From: Paenibacillus macerans
GTDB taxonomy: Bacteria > Bacillota > Bacilli > Paenibacillales > Paenibacillaceae
Direction of reading: 5' to 3'
DNA: 64,000 bases
NCBI RefSeq assembly: GCF_023715465.1
Contig: NZ_JAMBOE010000007.1
Location: 1 to 64,000 of the forward strand
Shown: piece by piece, positions 34,598 to 43,719 of the stretch
How positions within the stretch are numbered: the stretch's first letter is position 1
Layout of the letters: each line of letters begins with the position of its first letter
Made by a program: the position numbers and the translations under genes
Notes under the pieces: generated by a model
What the model was told of the DNA's origin: nothing
Seen by the model: only the letters and a program-made list of their open reading frames with translations
Databases searched by the model: none

Positions 34598-36973
34598 TCA
34601 GCGGCGCCGAAAGGCCAAATTTCGGCAATGCTTCAGAAACTTCGTGCTTTCCCTGCGTTCGGGTTGCCGCCCTCCGTAATAGAGGCTTTCCCAGATCGCC
34701 ACAAACTCTTCGGCCGCGTCGGTTAAGCCCGGTCTGCCCTGGAGGGCGGACCGCAAATATTCCCTGGCCGTCATGGCCGGCGGTTTCGGCCCGTAACACT
34801 GGCCAAGCTCCCGCCAAACCCGGTCGGCGGCCGTCAGCAATTCGCTTCGTCCCGGGAAGCTGCGGCGCGGCCGGCGCAGGTACAGCCACAGCTGCAGCCG
34901 ATTTCCGCGCCAGGCGATTTCCCGGGCGATCAAAACCGCAAAGCCGGCGCCAAGCAGCGAGGCCGTCCAAACGAACGGATTCGGCACGGGCTGCAGCTTT
35001 TCCCGCCAACTAGCGACGATTTCGGCAGCGGCCGATGTCCATTCGGCCGCCAGCTTTTGCAAGCTTGCCACCGCCTGCTTAAGCCATTCGAGGAGCCCTG
35101 TGCCGGCGTTCCCGCCGGCCGCGTCGCCGGGGCTGCCCGCGCCGGCCGCAAGCGCCTCGCCGAATCCGGGTGTCGGATCAAAAGGCACCCAGCCGGCCTG
35201 CGGAAAATAAACCTCGACCCAGGCATGGGCGTCCGCGTAAGTCACGGTAATCCGCTGCATCGTTTCGTTCTGGCCAGCACGGCCTGCCGCTGCCCGTTCG
35301 CCTGGCGCAAAGCCCTTCACCCATCTCGCCGGAACACCGCCGCTGCGGAGCAGCACTACCATCGCGCTGGAAAAATGGTCGCAGTAGCCGATTTTGTCCT
35401 CGAACAGAAACCGGTCGACAAAGTCGTCCTCCGCCGGCGGTCGCCGGGTATCCAGATTGTAGGCATAGTTCTTCTCCAAATAGCTCTGCACGGCCAGAGC
35501 CGCATCATAGCGACTGTTAGCACCGGCTGCGAGCTCTTTCCCCAAATTCTGCACCCGTTCCGGCAAGGAATCGGGAAGCTGCAGATAACGTTCGGCGATG
35601 CCCTCTTCGTCGGGGCCGTGATCGTCTCGCAATGCGGGGCCCGGAGGCGTTTGCAGCAGCGTGGTCACTTCGTAGCCGTAGATTTGCCCGGCCGCGGCGG
35701 CGTAATCGATCACCAGCGCGTCGGCGAGCGGGTCGAAGCGGGGATTCACCTGAACCCGGGGCGTTTGTTCGCCGCCAAAAACAAATCCGGAACGCACGGG
35801 AATGCCGCCGGAAAGAAGCGCTACCCGCCCGGTCAGCGGTTCATTGAACATCACCGTCTGGCGGATTTCTTCCGTGGCAGGGGCGGTTTCCGGCTTGATG
35901 GGCTGGGAAGCCGCCGTTGCGGCGTTTGGCGTTTCCCGCGTCCCCGCACTTTTCGCGCCATCCCCCGCAGCAGGCTGAATCCAGCCCCGCCCCGTGTAGA
36001 CGCTTTTGCTTTCCCCGCGCCAATACGTATTCCGCGGCGACAGCGCCGTGAAATACGTATCGTGCCGAAGCTGCAAAGGAGCCCCCAGCTCGGCGTCGCT
36101 GCGGCTGTACCCGGAAACGCTGAAAACCGCCGCCGTTTCCTGCGCTGCAGTCAGCTCGGCGCCGCTCCACTCGGACAGGCTCTGGGCAATCTGCTGCCAG
36201 GATACCGGCCGGATCGGCTGAACCGGAAGCTGCGAGCTCAGCAGCGCGGCGCCGGCCACGCAAACCAGAACAATTCCACAGCCGAGCAGGCTTCCCCGGC
36301 CCGAGGCGTAACCCGGGTCCCGCTTGCCGAACACCAATGCCTGTAAAATCAGGCCGAGCACCGCGGACCGGATTAGTCCCAGATATAATTCGGAGCCCAC
36401 AGCTGTTTCCAAAACGATCAAATAAAGCACCGTCACCGCCAGGAACAGCAGGATGTTTTGCCTGCCGAGCGTCAGCATTTGCACGGACACGACCAGCAGC
36501 GTCCAACCGATCAGCAGCAGCAAAGTACGGAATTCCATGCTGACGCCGCTCAGCCGTCCGGTTTGCATAAATTCGCCGAAATCGGCGCCAAGCTGTTTTC
36601 CGAAATCGATAAACCAGATCCATCCCTCCGCCTGCCCATGGAGATAAAATAAGGAACAGACAATCAAAAACGGAGGCAGCATGGCATATAAAAAAGACGG
36701 CAAACGCAAACATCCGGCCAATAACAGCAATCCCGTCAGCACGAAAAAAAGAGTAACCGTGTCCGCTTGGTCATTGGCGGCAAAAGCATACAGCGGATAC
36801 AGCCATTCCCCAAACAGTCCCAACAAAAGCGCCGATAAAACGAGCCGCAGTCCGAAGGCCGGGGCATCGTCTTTGGGGACGGCTCCGAAAGATACATCCG
36901 GACGCGAAATTCCTCCCTCCGCAGGGAAGACAGCCAAGGCTGCCGCTTCTTCCTTTGAACTAGGCGCTGGCAT
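34598..36973 (-). CDS. yebA: TgpA-type membrane transglutaminase-like protein
   Basis: The 791-residue protein has about six N-terminal membrane segments (TgpA_N), a large extracytoplasmic part with the transglutaminase core, one more membrane segment and a cytoplasmic DUF4129-like tail. Catalytic-type motifs are Cys in DKIGYCDHFSSAMVVLLRSGG, His in ADAHAWVEVYF and Asp in WVPFDPTPG. The ATG at 36973 has AAAGGAGG upstream and lies within the end of the DUF58 gene. MoxR-DUF58-TgpA sets occur widely and are thought to act at the envelope. The substrate is unknown. Confidence 0.88.
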   Translation of the reverse strand: MPAPSSKEEAAALAVFPAEGGISRPDVSFGAVPKDDAPAFGLRLVLSALLLGLFGEWLYPLYAFAANDQADTVTLFFVLTGLLLLAGCLRLPSFLYAMLPPFLIVCSLFYLHGQAEGWIWFIDFGKQLGADFGEFMQTGRLSGVSMEFRTLLLLIGWTLLVVSVQMLTLGRQNILLFLAVTVLYLIVLETAVGSELYLGLIRSAVLGLILQALVFGKRDPGYASGRGSLLGCGIVLVCVAGAALLSSQLPVQPIRPVSWQQIAQSLSEWSGAELTAAQETAAVFSVSGYSRSDAELGAPLQLRHDTYFTALSPRNTYWRGESKSVYTGRGWIQPAAGDGAKSAGTRETPNAATAASQPIKPETAPATEEIRQTVMFNEPLTGRVALLSGGIPVRSGFVFGGEQTPRVQVNPRFDPLADALVIDYAAAAGQIYGYEVTTLLQTPPGPALRDDHGPDEEGIAERYLQLPDSLPERVQNLGKELAAGANSRYDAALAVQSYLEKNYAYNLDTRRPPAEDDFVDRFLFEDKIGYCDHFSSAMVVLLRSGGVPARWVKGFAPGERAAAGRAGQNETMQRITVTYADAHAWVEVYFPQAGWVPFDPTPGFGEALAAGAGSPGDAAGGNAGTGLLEWLKQAVASLQKLAAEWTSAAAEIVASWREKLQPVPNPFVWTASLLGAGFAVLIAREIAWRGNRLQLWLYLRRPRRSFPGRSELLTAADRVWRELGQCYGPKPPAMTAREYLRSALQGRPGLTDAAEEFVAIWESLYYGGRQPERRESTKFLKHCRNLAFRRR

Positions 36974-38267
36974 GTTCCGCCCCCTCCTTTCGCGGGAGTC
37001 CAAGGTGCCGGGACGTCAGGCTACAAACGGCTACGCCATGTTCCCGCAGGCGGGAGGCAAGTGCGTCATCAAGCTCCGCCCCGCCCGGAGAGCACGCGCA
37101 CCATAGCTCGACGGAGACGCCCGCTTCCGCCAGCTGCAAAACAGCTTCCATCAAACCATGGGTCAACTGTCCGGTAATGACCGTTACGGACCGTCCCTGC
37201 GCGGACAATTCCGGCCAGTCCCGCTCAAGCACCGCCTCCGCGGGCAACCCTTTGCCGAGATCAACCCCGGCCAGCAACTCCATACCGTAGGCTAGTCCTT
37301 TATACCCTGATAACATGGCGATGCCATCCATGCCGCCATGGCTAAGCAGCAGTTCACCCGGTATCCCGTACCGGGCTTCCCGCTGCAGCCAGGACGCCGC
37401 GGCGGATACCGCCAGCTCAAAGCGATCAGCCTCTGCGGCCCAAGCCGCCGGCGCAGCAGCGGACCGGTCCTTGCCGGCGGAGCGCCGCTGACCGGAAGCA
37501 TGGCCTCGCGGCGCGGCGTAATCCGCTTCATCCGTACCAAGCAGCAAGTAACGCGGTACGTTCCCCTGCTCCTCCGGAATACGGGTCAGCAGCGTTCCCG
37601 TCTTCGCCGAATGTTTCCAGTGAATGCGGCGCAGCGGATCCCCGGCCATGTACGGCCTCAGCCGGCCGGGCGCGGACGGCGATGCCGCCTGCTGGCGGTA
37701 CGGACCGCCACCGCCCTCATCATCGCCGTACGCCTCCATCGTTTGCGAAGGGTAGGAACTTAACGGCCGCGGGGGGACGATCAGAACATCTTCCGTCTCC
37801 ACCCGCAAGCTGCGCTTAAACCAGCCAAGCGCATCGCCCCAGATCAGCCGCACCGCGATGTTTTCGTAAATCCCCCGGTTGATTTCCTCAATATGATAAG
37901 TCCCGCTGTAAACCCTGCTAAACCCGGAGAAATACAACTTGCCTGCTCTGCCGCTGTTACGCGCCGCCGAAACTTCTGCGGCCAGATCATCTTCCACATG
38001 CAGCCACAGCGGCGGCAATCCGCTTAGACAAGTCACGGTCAATTTCACGGCGAGCCCATCCCCGTCTGCCGGACGGTCCGGCTCCCAGGACCGCACCACT
38101 TTCATCCGCTTCGGCCCGCACCATAATGCCAACGCGCCTTGCAGCATCACGAACCATGGCAGCAGCGCCAAAAAGAAAGAAGACGCGCCTCCGCGCCATA
38201 AATACCATGCCGTGAGCAGCCCCGTTGCCGTCAGGGCCGCCGCCCATCTCCAAAACCCGCTTCTCAT
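36960..38267 (-). CDS. yeaD: DUF58 protein
   Basis: The 435-residue protein has two N-terminal membrane segments (about 7-45) and the DUF58 core with the signature YMAGDPLRRIHWKHSAKTGTL, where a vWA-like domain begins. It overlaps the MoxR gene by 4 bp and the transglutaminase gene by 14 bp. In B. subtilis the same order yeaC-yeaD-yebA-guaA is found. Its molecular role is not established. Confidence 0.88.
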   Translation of the reverse strand: MRSGFWRWAAALTATGLLTAWYLWRGGASSFFLALLPWFVMLQGALALWCGPKRMKVVRSWEPDRPADGDGLAVKLTVTCLSGLPPLWLHVEDDLAAEVSAARNSGRAGKLYFSGFSRVYSGTYHIEEINRGIYENIAVRLIWGDALGWFKRSLRVETEDVLIVPPRPLSSYPSQTMEAYGDDEGGGGPYRQQAASPSAPGRLRPYMAGDPLRRIHWKHSAKTGTLLTRIPEEQGNVPRYLLLGTDEADYAAPRGHASGQRRSAGKDRSAAAPAAWAAEADRFELAVSAAASWLQREARYGIPGELLLSHGGMDGIAMLSGYKGLAYGMELLAGVDLGKGLPAEAVLERDWPELSAQGRSVTVITGQLTHGLMEAVLQLAEAGVSVELWCACSPGGAELDDALASRLREHGVAVCSLTSRHLGLPRKEGAEHASA

Positions 38268-39232
38268 GACGGCACTCCTGAAGATCGGGCAAAAATCGGG
38301 ACATCCACCTTCGCAAGCAGTTCCCTAAGCACCCGCTCACCGCTGATTCCGGCGATTTTGGCTTCGGTTTTTAACACGATCCGGTGAACCAGCACCGCTT
38401 CCGCAACCGCTTTGACATCATCGGGCGTAACAAACGAGCGGCCTTTGAAATATGCCATCGCCTGCGAAGCCCCCATCCAGGCCAGCGTGCCGCGCGGGCT
38501 GATGCCGAGGGAAACTTGCGGGTGACGGCGCGAGGCGTCCGCCAGGCTAACCATATAACGTTTGACGACGTCATCCACCAATACGCCCCGTACCTGCCGC
38601 TGCATCGCGGCGATTTCGTCGGGCAGCAGCACCGGCTTCAGCTCGGCGAGGGGATGCTGCTCCTGCAGCCGTCCAAGCATCTCAAGCTCCTGCTCGGGAT
38701 TCGGGTACCCCAAAGTCAGCCGCATCAAAAAGCGGTCCAGCTGCGCCTCCGGCAGGCGGTAGGTCCCCTCGTATTCCAGCGGATTTTGCGTGGCCAGCAG
38801 CAAAAAAGGCTTCGGCAAAGCCCGGGTGTCTCCGTCCACGGTCACCTTCCGCTCCTCCATCGCCTCCAGCAAAGCCGATTGCGTTCTGGGAGCCGCGCGG
38901 TTGATTTCATCGGCCAGCACAATATGGGAAAATACCGGGCCGGGCCGAAACTCAAACTGTCCACTTTGCGCATGATAGACCGTAACTCCGGTAACATCGG
39001 AAGGCATCAAATCGGACGTGAACTGGATGCGGCCAAACGACCCGCCGAGGCAAGCCGCCAACGTCCGCACCAGCATCGTTTTGCCGACGCCGGGAACATC
39101 CTCCAGCAAAATATGGCCTCCGTACAGGATGGCGACAACCGCCAGCTCGATCTCTCTTTTTTTCCCGACAATGACTCGATCCACCCGGCTGACCAGCCGC
39201 TGCAGCAGATCATGAGCCTGATCCTGATTCAT
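38264..39232 (-). CDS. yeaC: MoxR-family AAA ATPase
   Basis: The 322-residue ATPase has Walker A DVPGVGKTMLVR, Walker B IVLADEINRA, then PRTQSALLEAMEE, sensor LLATQNPLEYEGTYRLPEAQ and arginine-rich C-terminal lid. MoxR ATPases act as chaperone-like remodelers, usually with DUF58/vWA partners, as here. The start at MNQDQAH is set by GGAGGAG 6 bp upstream. A frame starting 39 bp earlier has no site. Confidence 0.92.
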   Translation of the reverse strand: MNQDQAHDLLQRLVSRVDRVIVGKKREIELAVVAILYGGHILLEDVPGVGKTMLVRTLAACLGGSFGRIQFTSDLMPSDVTGVTVYHAQSGQFEFRPGPVFSHIVLADEINRAAPRTQSALLEAMEERKVTVDGDTRALPKPFLLLATQNPLEYEGTYRLPEAQLDRFLMRLTLGYPNPEQELEMLGRLQEQHPLAELKPVLLPDEIAAMQRQVRGVLVDDVVKRYMVSLADASRRHPQVSLGISPRGTLAWMGASQAMAYFKGRSFVTPDDVKAVAEAVLVHRIVLKTEAKIAGISGERVLRELLAKVDVPIFARSSGVPS

Positions 39233-39365
39233 CGTATCTCCTCCGTTTCTAGGCAGGCGGAAAACTTCCAACCAATCTATCTACCAGTTTCCCCAGAAAC
39301 TAGCGGAAATAGACATGAATGAGAGATACGGGCAAAACAGTCCTGTCCCGGTCAAGCCGGGCCGG

Positions 39366-40967
39366 TTACAGCGCGGTCACCCGGCGTTCATCCTCGCGCA
39401 ACGTGAGCGAAGCGATCGGATGACCCGTTGCTTCCATAAGAATCCGCAGCGGCACCCATAGCGATTCGTTTTTGTGTTCGAAAATCAGGTCATATTTGAC
39501 CTGGGGTTTTCCTGTACGCTCCGCGGTCGCCGTGCCGGCGTTCGGATCGAAGGTCACTTTCGCATCCCCCCATACGACGACGGCGCGTTGGTTGTCCCCG
39601 TCCCAATGGACTTTGGCGCCAAGCCGTTCCATCGTCGTCCGCAGCGGGACAAGGTATTGCCCTTCCTGCAGCCGGTACTCCCCGCTTTCCAACCGGGTTT
39701 GCACGCCTCCCGCTTCTACCGTTAATGGCAAATCCGGACCGAACAAAGCAGCGTTGGGCACAACATTGGCTTTCACCCAGGCGTCCGACGGGATGGTTCT
39801 ATGTTTCTTTTTCATGGAAGGGTCAAGATGAAATTGTACAGGCGGCTGATCGGGGGAAATCGCTTGAAACGCGTACCCCTGCTTCTTATAGTGTTGAATG
39901 ATTTTCGGCAGCGCCTTGACGGATTCCCCATGTCCCCCGCCATCGTGCAGGAGCACAATGACCTGATTTTGTTGTTGTGCGGATACAACGTTGTTTACGA
40001 TTTCGGAAGCCGGAACCCCTTTTCTGCGGGAATCCCCGCTGTCCACGTTCCAGTCGAATACTTTATAGCCTCCGAGCTCCAACAGGTTGAAATACGTTTC
40101 GTCAAAATGGCCGTACGTCCCGCCCGGAGCACGAACCAGCGGCGTGCGTTCACCGGTGATTCCGCGCAGCACCTCTTCGGTGGCTTTGACCTGCTTCCAA
40201 AAATGGCCGAAGCTGTCGTAAAGCTCCTTGTATTCGTGGTTATAGGTATGGTTGCCGAGCGTATGCCCGGCTTCCTCGATCCGCCGGATCATCTCGGGGT
40301 AGCGTTTTGCCTGCTCGCCAAGCACGAAAAAAGTGCCCGGAACGTCCTCTTTTTTCAAGATGTCCAGCACCTTATCCGTAAGCGGGCTAGGTCCGTCGTC
40401 AAAGGTAAGATACACCACTTTGCCGTCGGCTTTATCAGCAGCTTTATCGGCGGTTTTGTTGGCGGTTTCGTTGGTGGCTTTATTGGTGGCTTTATTGATG
40501 GCTCTAACAGTGGCTTTATCCCCAGCCGGTCTGGCCTTGGCTGTTTCATTGGCTGCAGCCGCCGCTGGCGTTCCCGCTGTCGCTGCGGCGATCGCTGCCG
40601 TTGCGTCCGTCCACGCAGTTTCCGCCGCTAGCGTTCCTGCCGCTAACTTTCCTGCCGCTCCCTCCAGCCGCCCGGGGGCCGCTATCCCCAGCACTTGTTC
40701 GGCTGAAAAAGAAGCTGCCGCAGTTAGCACAGCATCCGCTCCCAACAACTGCGCTCCTTTCTCCCCGCCATGTTCCCCCGCTTTTGCCGCACCCTTATTT
40801 GCCGCCAGCGAATCTGCCGGCGGCTGAGCAAGCGCACGCGCCGCGACTTCCGGCCACCCTTGCCCCTGCAGTTGAACGCCAAGCGGGACACTCACGATCC
40901 AAACAAGCGCCGTTAACAGCAACACCGTACGAATTGCCACAAGACCAAATTTCCATTTTCTATTCAT
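39366..40967 (-). CDS. secreted polysaccharide deacetylase with copper-amine-oxidase-like domain
   Basis: The 533-residue protein has an N-terminal signal-anchor, a low-complexity Ala/Lys/Thr stretch (about 150-190, repeated TNKA/TADKA) and a complete NodB domain (about 190-390). The NodB motifs are LTFDDGPSP, HTLGNHTYNH, RAPGG, DWNVDSGD and VIVLLHDGG. A C-terminal copper amine oxidase N-domain-like module (about 420-530, PLRTTMERLGAKVHWD, VPLRILMEATG) follows. It probably deacetylates peptidoglycan or another GlcNAc polymer. It stands alone, unlike the exopolysaccharide deacetylases at 6291-12808. Confidence 0.88.
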   Translation of the reverse strand: MNRKWKFGLVAIRTVLLLTALVWIVSVPLGVQLQGQGWPEVAARALAQPPADSLAANKGAAKAGEHGGEKGAQLLGADAVLTAAASFSAEQVLGIAAPGRLEGAAGKLAAGTLAAETAWTDATAAIAAATAGTPAAAAANETAKARPAGDKATVRAINKATNKATNETANKTADKAADKADGKVVYLTFDDGPSPLTDKVLDILKKEDVPGTFFVLGEQAKRYPEMIRRIEEAGHTLGNHTYNHEYKELYDSFGHFWKQVKATEEVLRGITGERTPLVRAPGGTYGHFDETYFNLLELGGYKVFDWNVDSGDSRRKGVPASEIVNNVVSAQQQNQVIVLLHDGGGHGESVKALPKIIQHYKKQGYAFQAISPDQPPVQFHLDPSMKKKHRTIPSDAWVKANVVPNAALFGPDLPLTVEAGGVQTRLESGEYRLQEGQYLVPLRTTMERLGAKVHWDGDNQRAVVVWGDAKVTFDPNAGTATAERTGKPQVKYDLIFEHKNESLWVPLRILMEATGHPIASLTLREDERRVTAL

Positions 40968-41116
40968 CGTTTTTTCTACCTCCGCCGCTATGATTAAATG
41001 AGATTATATGATTCATTTGGCTTTCTGGTAGATTGTATGAAGCTAGAAACGGAAATAGACCCCGTCCCCCGTATTGGACCGTAACGGACTGTAATGACCT
41101 TATTCACTCATTTCCC

Positions 41117-41127
41117 GGGTATTTCCC
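41117..41127 (+). repeat. left target-site duplication of the IS element
   Basis: GGGTATTTCCC directly precedes the left inverted repeat and recurs at 42571-42581 directly after the right one. An 11-bp duplication is in the range known for IS4/IS231-type elements. Confidence 0.9.
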
Positions 41128-41165
41128 ACTAGCGTTGCATTAAAATTCGCAGACAAAAAAGAAGA

Positions 41166-41226
41166 CATCTCCTATTGTTGAGTTACCCACGCGTTATCCA
41201 TAAAACGCCTCAACAATAAGGAGATG
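41166..41226 (+). promoter_or_regulatory. stem-loop hiding the transposase ribosome binding site
   Basis: CATCTCC-TATTGTTGAG (41166-41182) pairs with CTCAACAATA-AGGAGATG (41209-41226). The second arm contains the ribosome binding site AAGGAG (41218-41223). Transcripts entering from outside would include both arms and be poorly translated, a protection known for some IS4-group and IS10-type elements. Confidence 0.75.
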
Positions 41227-41229
41227 ACT

Positions 41230-42420
41230 ATGGATAACGTACCGAATCAAACTGTCATTTGTCAATGTCTGAAACTGTTAAATGTGGATTCTTCCCGGGA
41301 TGCTACTTTAGATTATCGGTCTCGGAAATTATTTGTCGGCGCTTCGACGCTCTTGTTTATCGAAGCTCAGTTGCAGCAGCGCAGTTCTTACAAAGTCATG
41401 TCAGAGCATTTAACCGCCAATCGTGAATTTCAAAAACTCCTGAAACTCGAAAGCATAAGTGCTGCCCAGTTATCGCGAAAAATGAAGCGGCTGCCTATGG
41501 CCAACCTTCAAACCCTTTTTTTCTCGATCGTCGAGCAAATTAAGCAAAAAACGAAGGATTTAAAAGGGGTTACTCCCGGCATGGGTAAACTCAAACTCAT
41601 CGATTCGACGGGGATTACCTTGCCTCCTATTCTCGCGAAATGGTGCTACTGTTCAGAAACCAATCACGGCGTGAAGATGCACACCTCCTTGGTCGTGGTG
41701 GATTCCAAAACCATGTATCCGGACAAAATCATCGCCTCCACCAAGGACGTTGCGGACCATGAAGTGGCTCTGGATTTTACGATCGACAAAGACGCGACTT
41801 ATGTAATGGATCGCGGCTACCAAGTGTACGATCATTTTAAGAAATGGCTAAAGGACAAAATCAAATTTGTTTGCCGCGTCAAGCAAAACAGCCGATTAAC
41901 GGTCATCCGAGAAAGGGAATTGCCCAAAAGACAGAAGGGATTCATCCGGGATGCCGACGTGAAACTTCCGGATTTACCCGGGGTTTTTCGCCTAATCGAG
42001 TTTTGCGATGACCAGAAGCGTACCTATTGCCTTGTAACGAATCGTTTTGATTTGTCCGCCCACCAAATCGCTGAGATTTACCGAAATCGCTGGCATATCG
42101 AGTTGTTTTTCAAGTGGGTCAAACAGCATATTCGATTGGTGAAACCGCATGGCTATACACCCGAAGCGATATGGAACCAAATGTATATTGCTTTGATCGC
42201 CTATGCGTTATGTTTACTCATTAAACTAACTCTGGACTGTAAGAAATCAGCGTGGGATCTGCTCCAATTGATTCGTATCTATGCGGAAAAACCATGGGAC
42301 GATTTTATGGTAGCGATCTACCGCAAGCCAACGCGAACATCGAAGGGACGACCCAAGCGAAATGGTAGGCCCCCGAAAAAGGCAACGAAGTCAATGAAGC
42401 CGAAACTGATCGTACGCTAA
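41230..42420 (+). CDS. IS4-family transposase
   Basis: The 396-residue DDE transposase has first Asp in LIDSTGITL, second in VMDRGYQ and the Glu within YRNRWHIELFFKWVK. The last matches the IS4 Y-(2)-R-(3)-E-(6)-K signature exactly. A Lys/Arg-rich tail follows. I start at the ATG 6 bp after AAGGAG. An in-frame ATG two codons earlier abuts that site. The gene is uninterrupted. Confidence 0.93.
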   Translation: MDNVPNQTVICQCLKLLNVDSSRDATLDYRSRKLFVGASTLLFIEAQLQQRSSYKVMSEHLTANREFQKLLKLESISAAQLSRKMKRLPMANLQTLFFSIVEQIKQKTKDLKGVTPGMGKLKLIDSTGITLPPILAKWCYCSETNHGVKMHTSLVVVDSKTMYPDKIIASTKDVADHEVALDFTIDKDATYVMDRGYQVYDHFKKWLKDKIKFVCRVKQNSRLTVIRERELPKRQKGFIRDADVKLPDLPGVFRLIEFCDDQKRTYCLVTNRFDLSAHQIAEIYRNRWHIELFFKWVKQHIRLVKPHGYTPEAIWNQMYIALIAYALCLLIKLTLDCKKSAWDLLQLIRIYAEKPWDDFMVAIYRKPTRTSKGRPKRNGRPPKKATKSMKPKLIVR

Positions 42421-42570
42421 TGTGGAAAATGACAAAAATTGGATAACCCGTGGGTCTATTCCCCCTTAGCCGCTTTAGTTTATCCAGAGAAACAATGATG
42501 TAAAAATATTCATTTTATTGATATCAATTCAATTCTACCATGAACGAAAATTACTTAATGCAACGCTAGT

Positions 42571-42581
42571 GGGTATTTCCC
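42571..42581 (+). repeat. right target-site duplication of the IS element
   Basis: GGGTATTTCCC is the copy of 41117-41127 on the other side of the element. Confidence 0.9.
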
Positions 42582-42853
42582 GTTCTAACGGACACAGATG
42601 CCGCTATTCGGCTCCACAAGGCAAGTTATTCGAAGATTTCCTGGAAATAAAGGCTCCTGAGTCCGTTACAATTTTACATCCTCCGTTTTACCCCCAATAA
42701 AGTCTCTGGTGTCCGTTAGCGAAGCAAGGAAACCCGCTGCTTTCCGCTTTCAACATACGACGGCCGGCTAGCGGGTGTCCCGGACAAAAAAAAACCGCCG
42801 GAGATACGTGCGGTTCTTTGATGACCTGAGTTTAGACGGGGCGAACAGTTTTG

Positions 42854-43036
42854 ATTGGAAAAATCCAATAGATCGCCGGAAATCACACGCTATTGGGAGC
42901 TCACATTGGAAAAAATCCAGTAGATTTCGTTCAAATCGCCCATTTTACACCCTGTCGAGACTCATCTATTGGAAAATATCCAATCAAGCGTCTGTATTTA
43001 CCATTCATTTTCCAATTCTACTGGATATTATCCAAT
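42854..43036. repeat. FFRR intergenic element F (ATTGGA-N4-TCCAAT type)
   Basis: Four short palindromes ATTGGA-N4/5-TCCAAT start at 42854, 42905, 42968 and 43020. The first two are followed by AGA and the last two are preceded by TCT or TCTA, so two units face right and two left. Spacing is 51 bp, a 79-bp span across the centre, and 52 bp. The gap between the IS region and bcp holds this and no gene. Confidence 0.75.
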
Positions 43037-43109
43037 GAAATGCCGATACCTAGGCCAAAACTTAGCGAAAGTGTATCATCATCTCTGCCTACCGGAGCCA
43101 GTTCCCTGC

Positions 43110-43589
43110 TTACCGGCCAGCCTTTTTAACGGCCTCCAGCACCTGATCGGCATGGCCTTTGGCTCTGATGCCACGCCACGCCTTCAGCAGCTTCCCTTCT
43201 TCATCGATCAAAAAAGTGGACCGGACAATGCCTTCGAATTCGCGGCCGTACATTTTTTTGAGTTGCCAAACGCCGTACTTCCGGCAAACCTCATGATCCT
43301 CGTCCGCGAGCAGCGGAAAGGTGATTCCCTGCTTTTGGCTAAAGCGGTCGTGCGACTTGACCGAATCCCCGCTGATCCCCAGCACAGCCGCGCCGTATTC
43401 GGTAAACATCGCGCCGAGATCGCGAAAATCACAGGCTTCCTGGGTGCAGGCCGGGGTGGAATCTTTTGGATAAAAATAAAGAACGACCTTGCGCCCGCGA
43501 AACTGCTCTAGCGATATCTCTTCACCACCGCTTGCGGGAAGCCGGAAATCCGGAACGGGCTCGCCCACCTCCAACTGATGCTCCATCAT
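43110..43589 (-). CDS. bcp: thiol peroxidase of the Bcp/PrxQ family
   Basis: The 159-residue cytoplasmic peroxiredoxin has peroxidatic Cys and resolving Cys five residues apart in TPACTQEACDFRD, as in 2-Cys PrxQ. KVVLYFYPKD, KSHDRFSQKQGITFPLLAD and RSTFLIDEEGK complete the family pattern. The ATG is preceded by AAGGAGG. A TTG 18 bp earlier is rejected. In B. subtilis the homologue (ygaF) neighbours gsaB, as it does here with one gene between. Confidence 0.93.
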   Translation of the reverse strand: MMEHQLEVGEPVPDFRLPASGGEEISLEQFRGRKVVLYFYPKDSTPACTQEACDFRDLGAMFTEYGAAVLGISGDSVKSHDRFSQKQGITFPLLADEDHEVCRKYGVWQLKKMYGREFEGIVRSTFLIDEEGKLLKAWRGIRAKGHADQVLEAVKKAGR

Positions 43590-43719
43590 ATGCGTATCCT
43601 CCTTCAAGCTCCTAATCTAAAATTGATTGTATTTGTAAAAAAAATTATAATGTAATGATATTAGGATATCTATATATGAAATTTGAACTTATCGTTTTTT
43701 TCTGAAAGGAACGAACATA

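Larger units (their letters stand above)
41128..42570 (+). mobile_element. complete IS4-family insertion sequence, 1443 bp
   Basis: Terminal inverted repeats share 16 perfect bases (ACTAGCGTTGCATTAA). One intact transposase gene is inside, and an 11-bp direct duplication GGGTATTTCCC flanks the ends. All parts are intact, so the element looks recent and potentially active. The insertion lies inside a dispersed intergenic repeat. Confidence 0.93.
41082..42718. repeat. FFRR intergenic element B (TAACGGAC type), interrupted by the IS element
   Basis: Forward units start at 41082 and 42586. With the 1443-bp IS and one 11-bp target duplication removed they are 50 bp apart. Inverted units end at 42668 and 42718 (50 bp apart). 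Forward-2 start to inverted-1 end is 82 bp, exactly as in the element at 32643-32824. It is the original content of the gap between the deacetylase and bcp genes. Confidence 0.75.
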
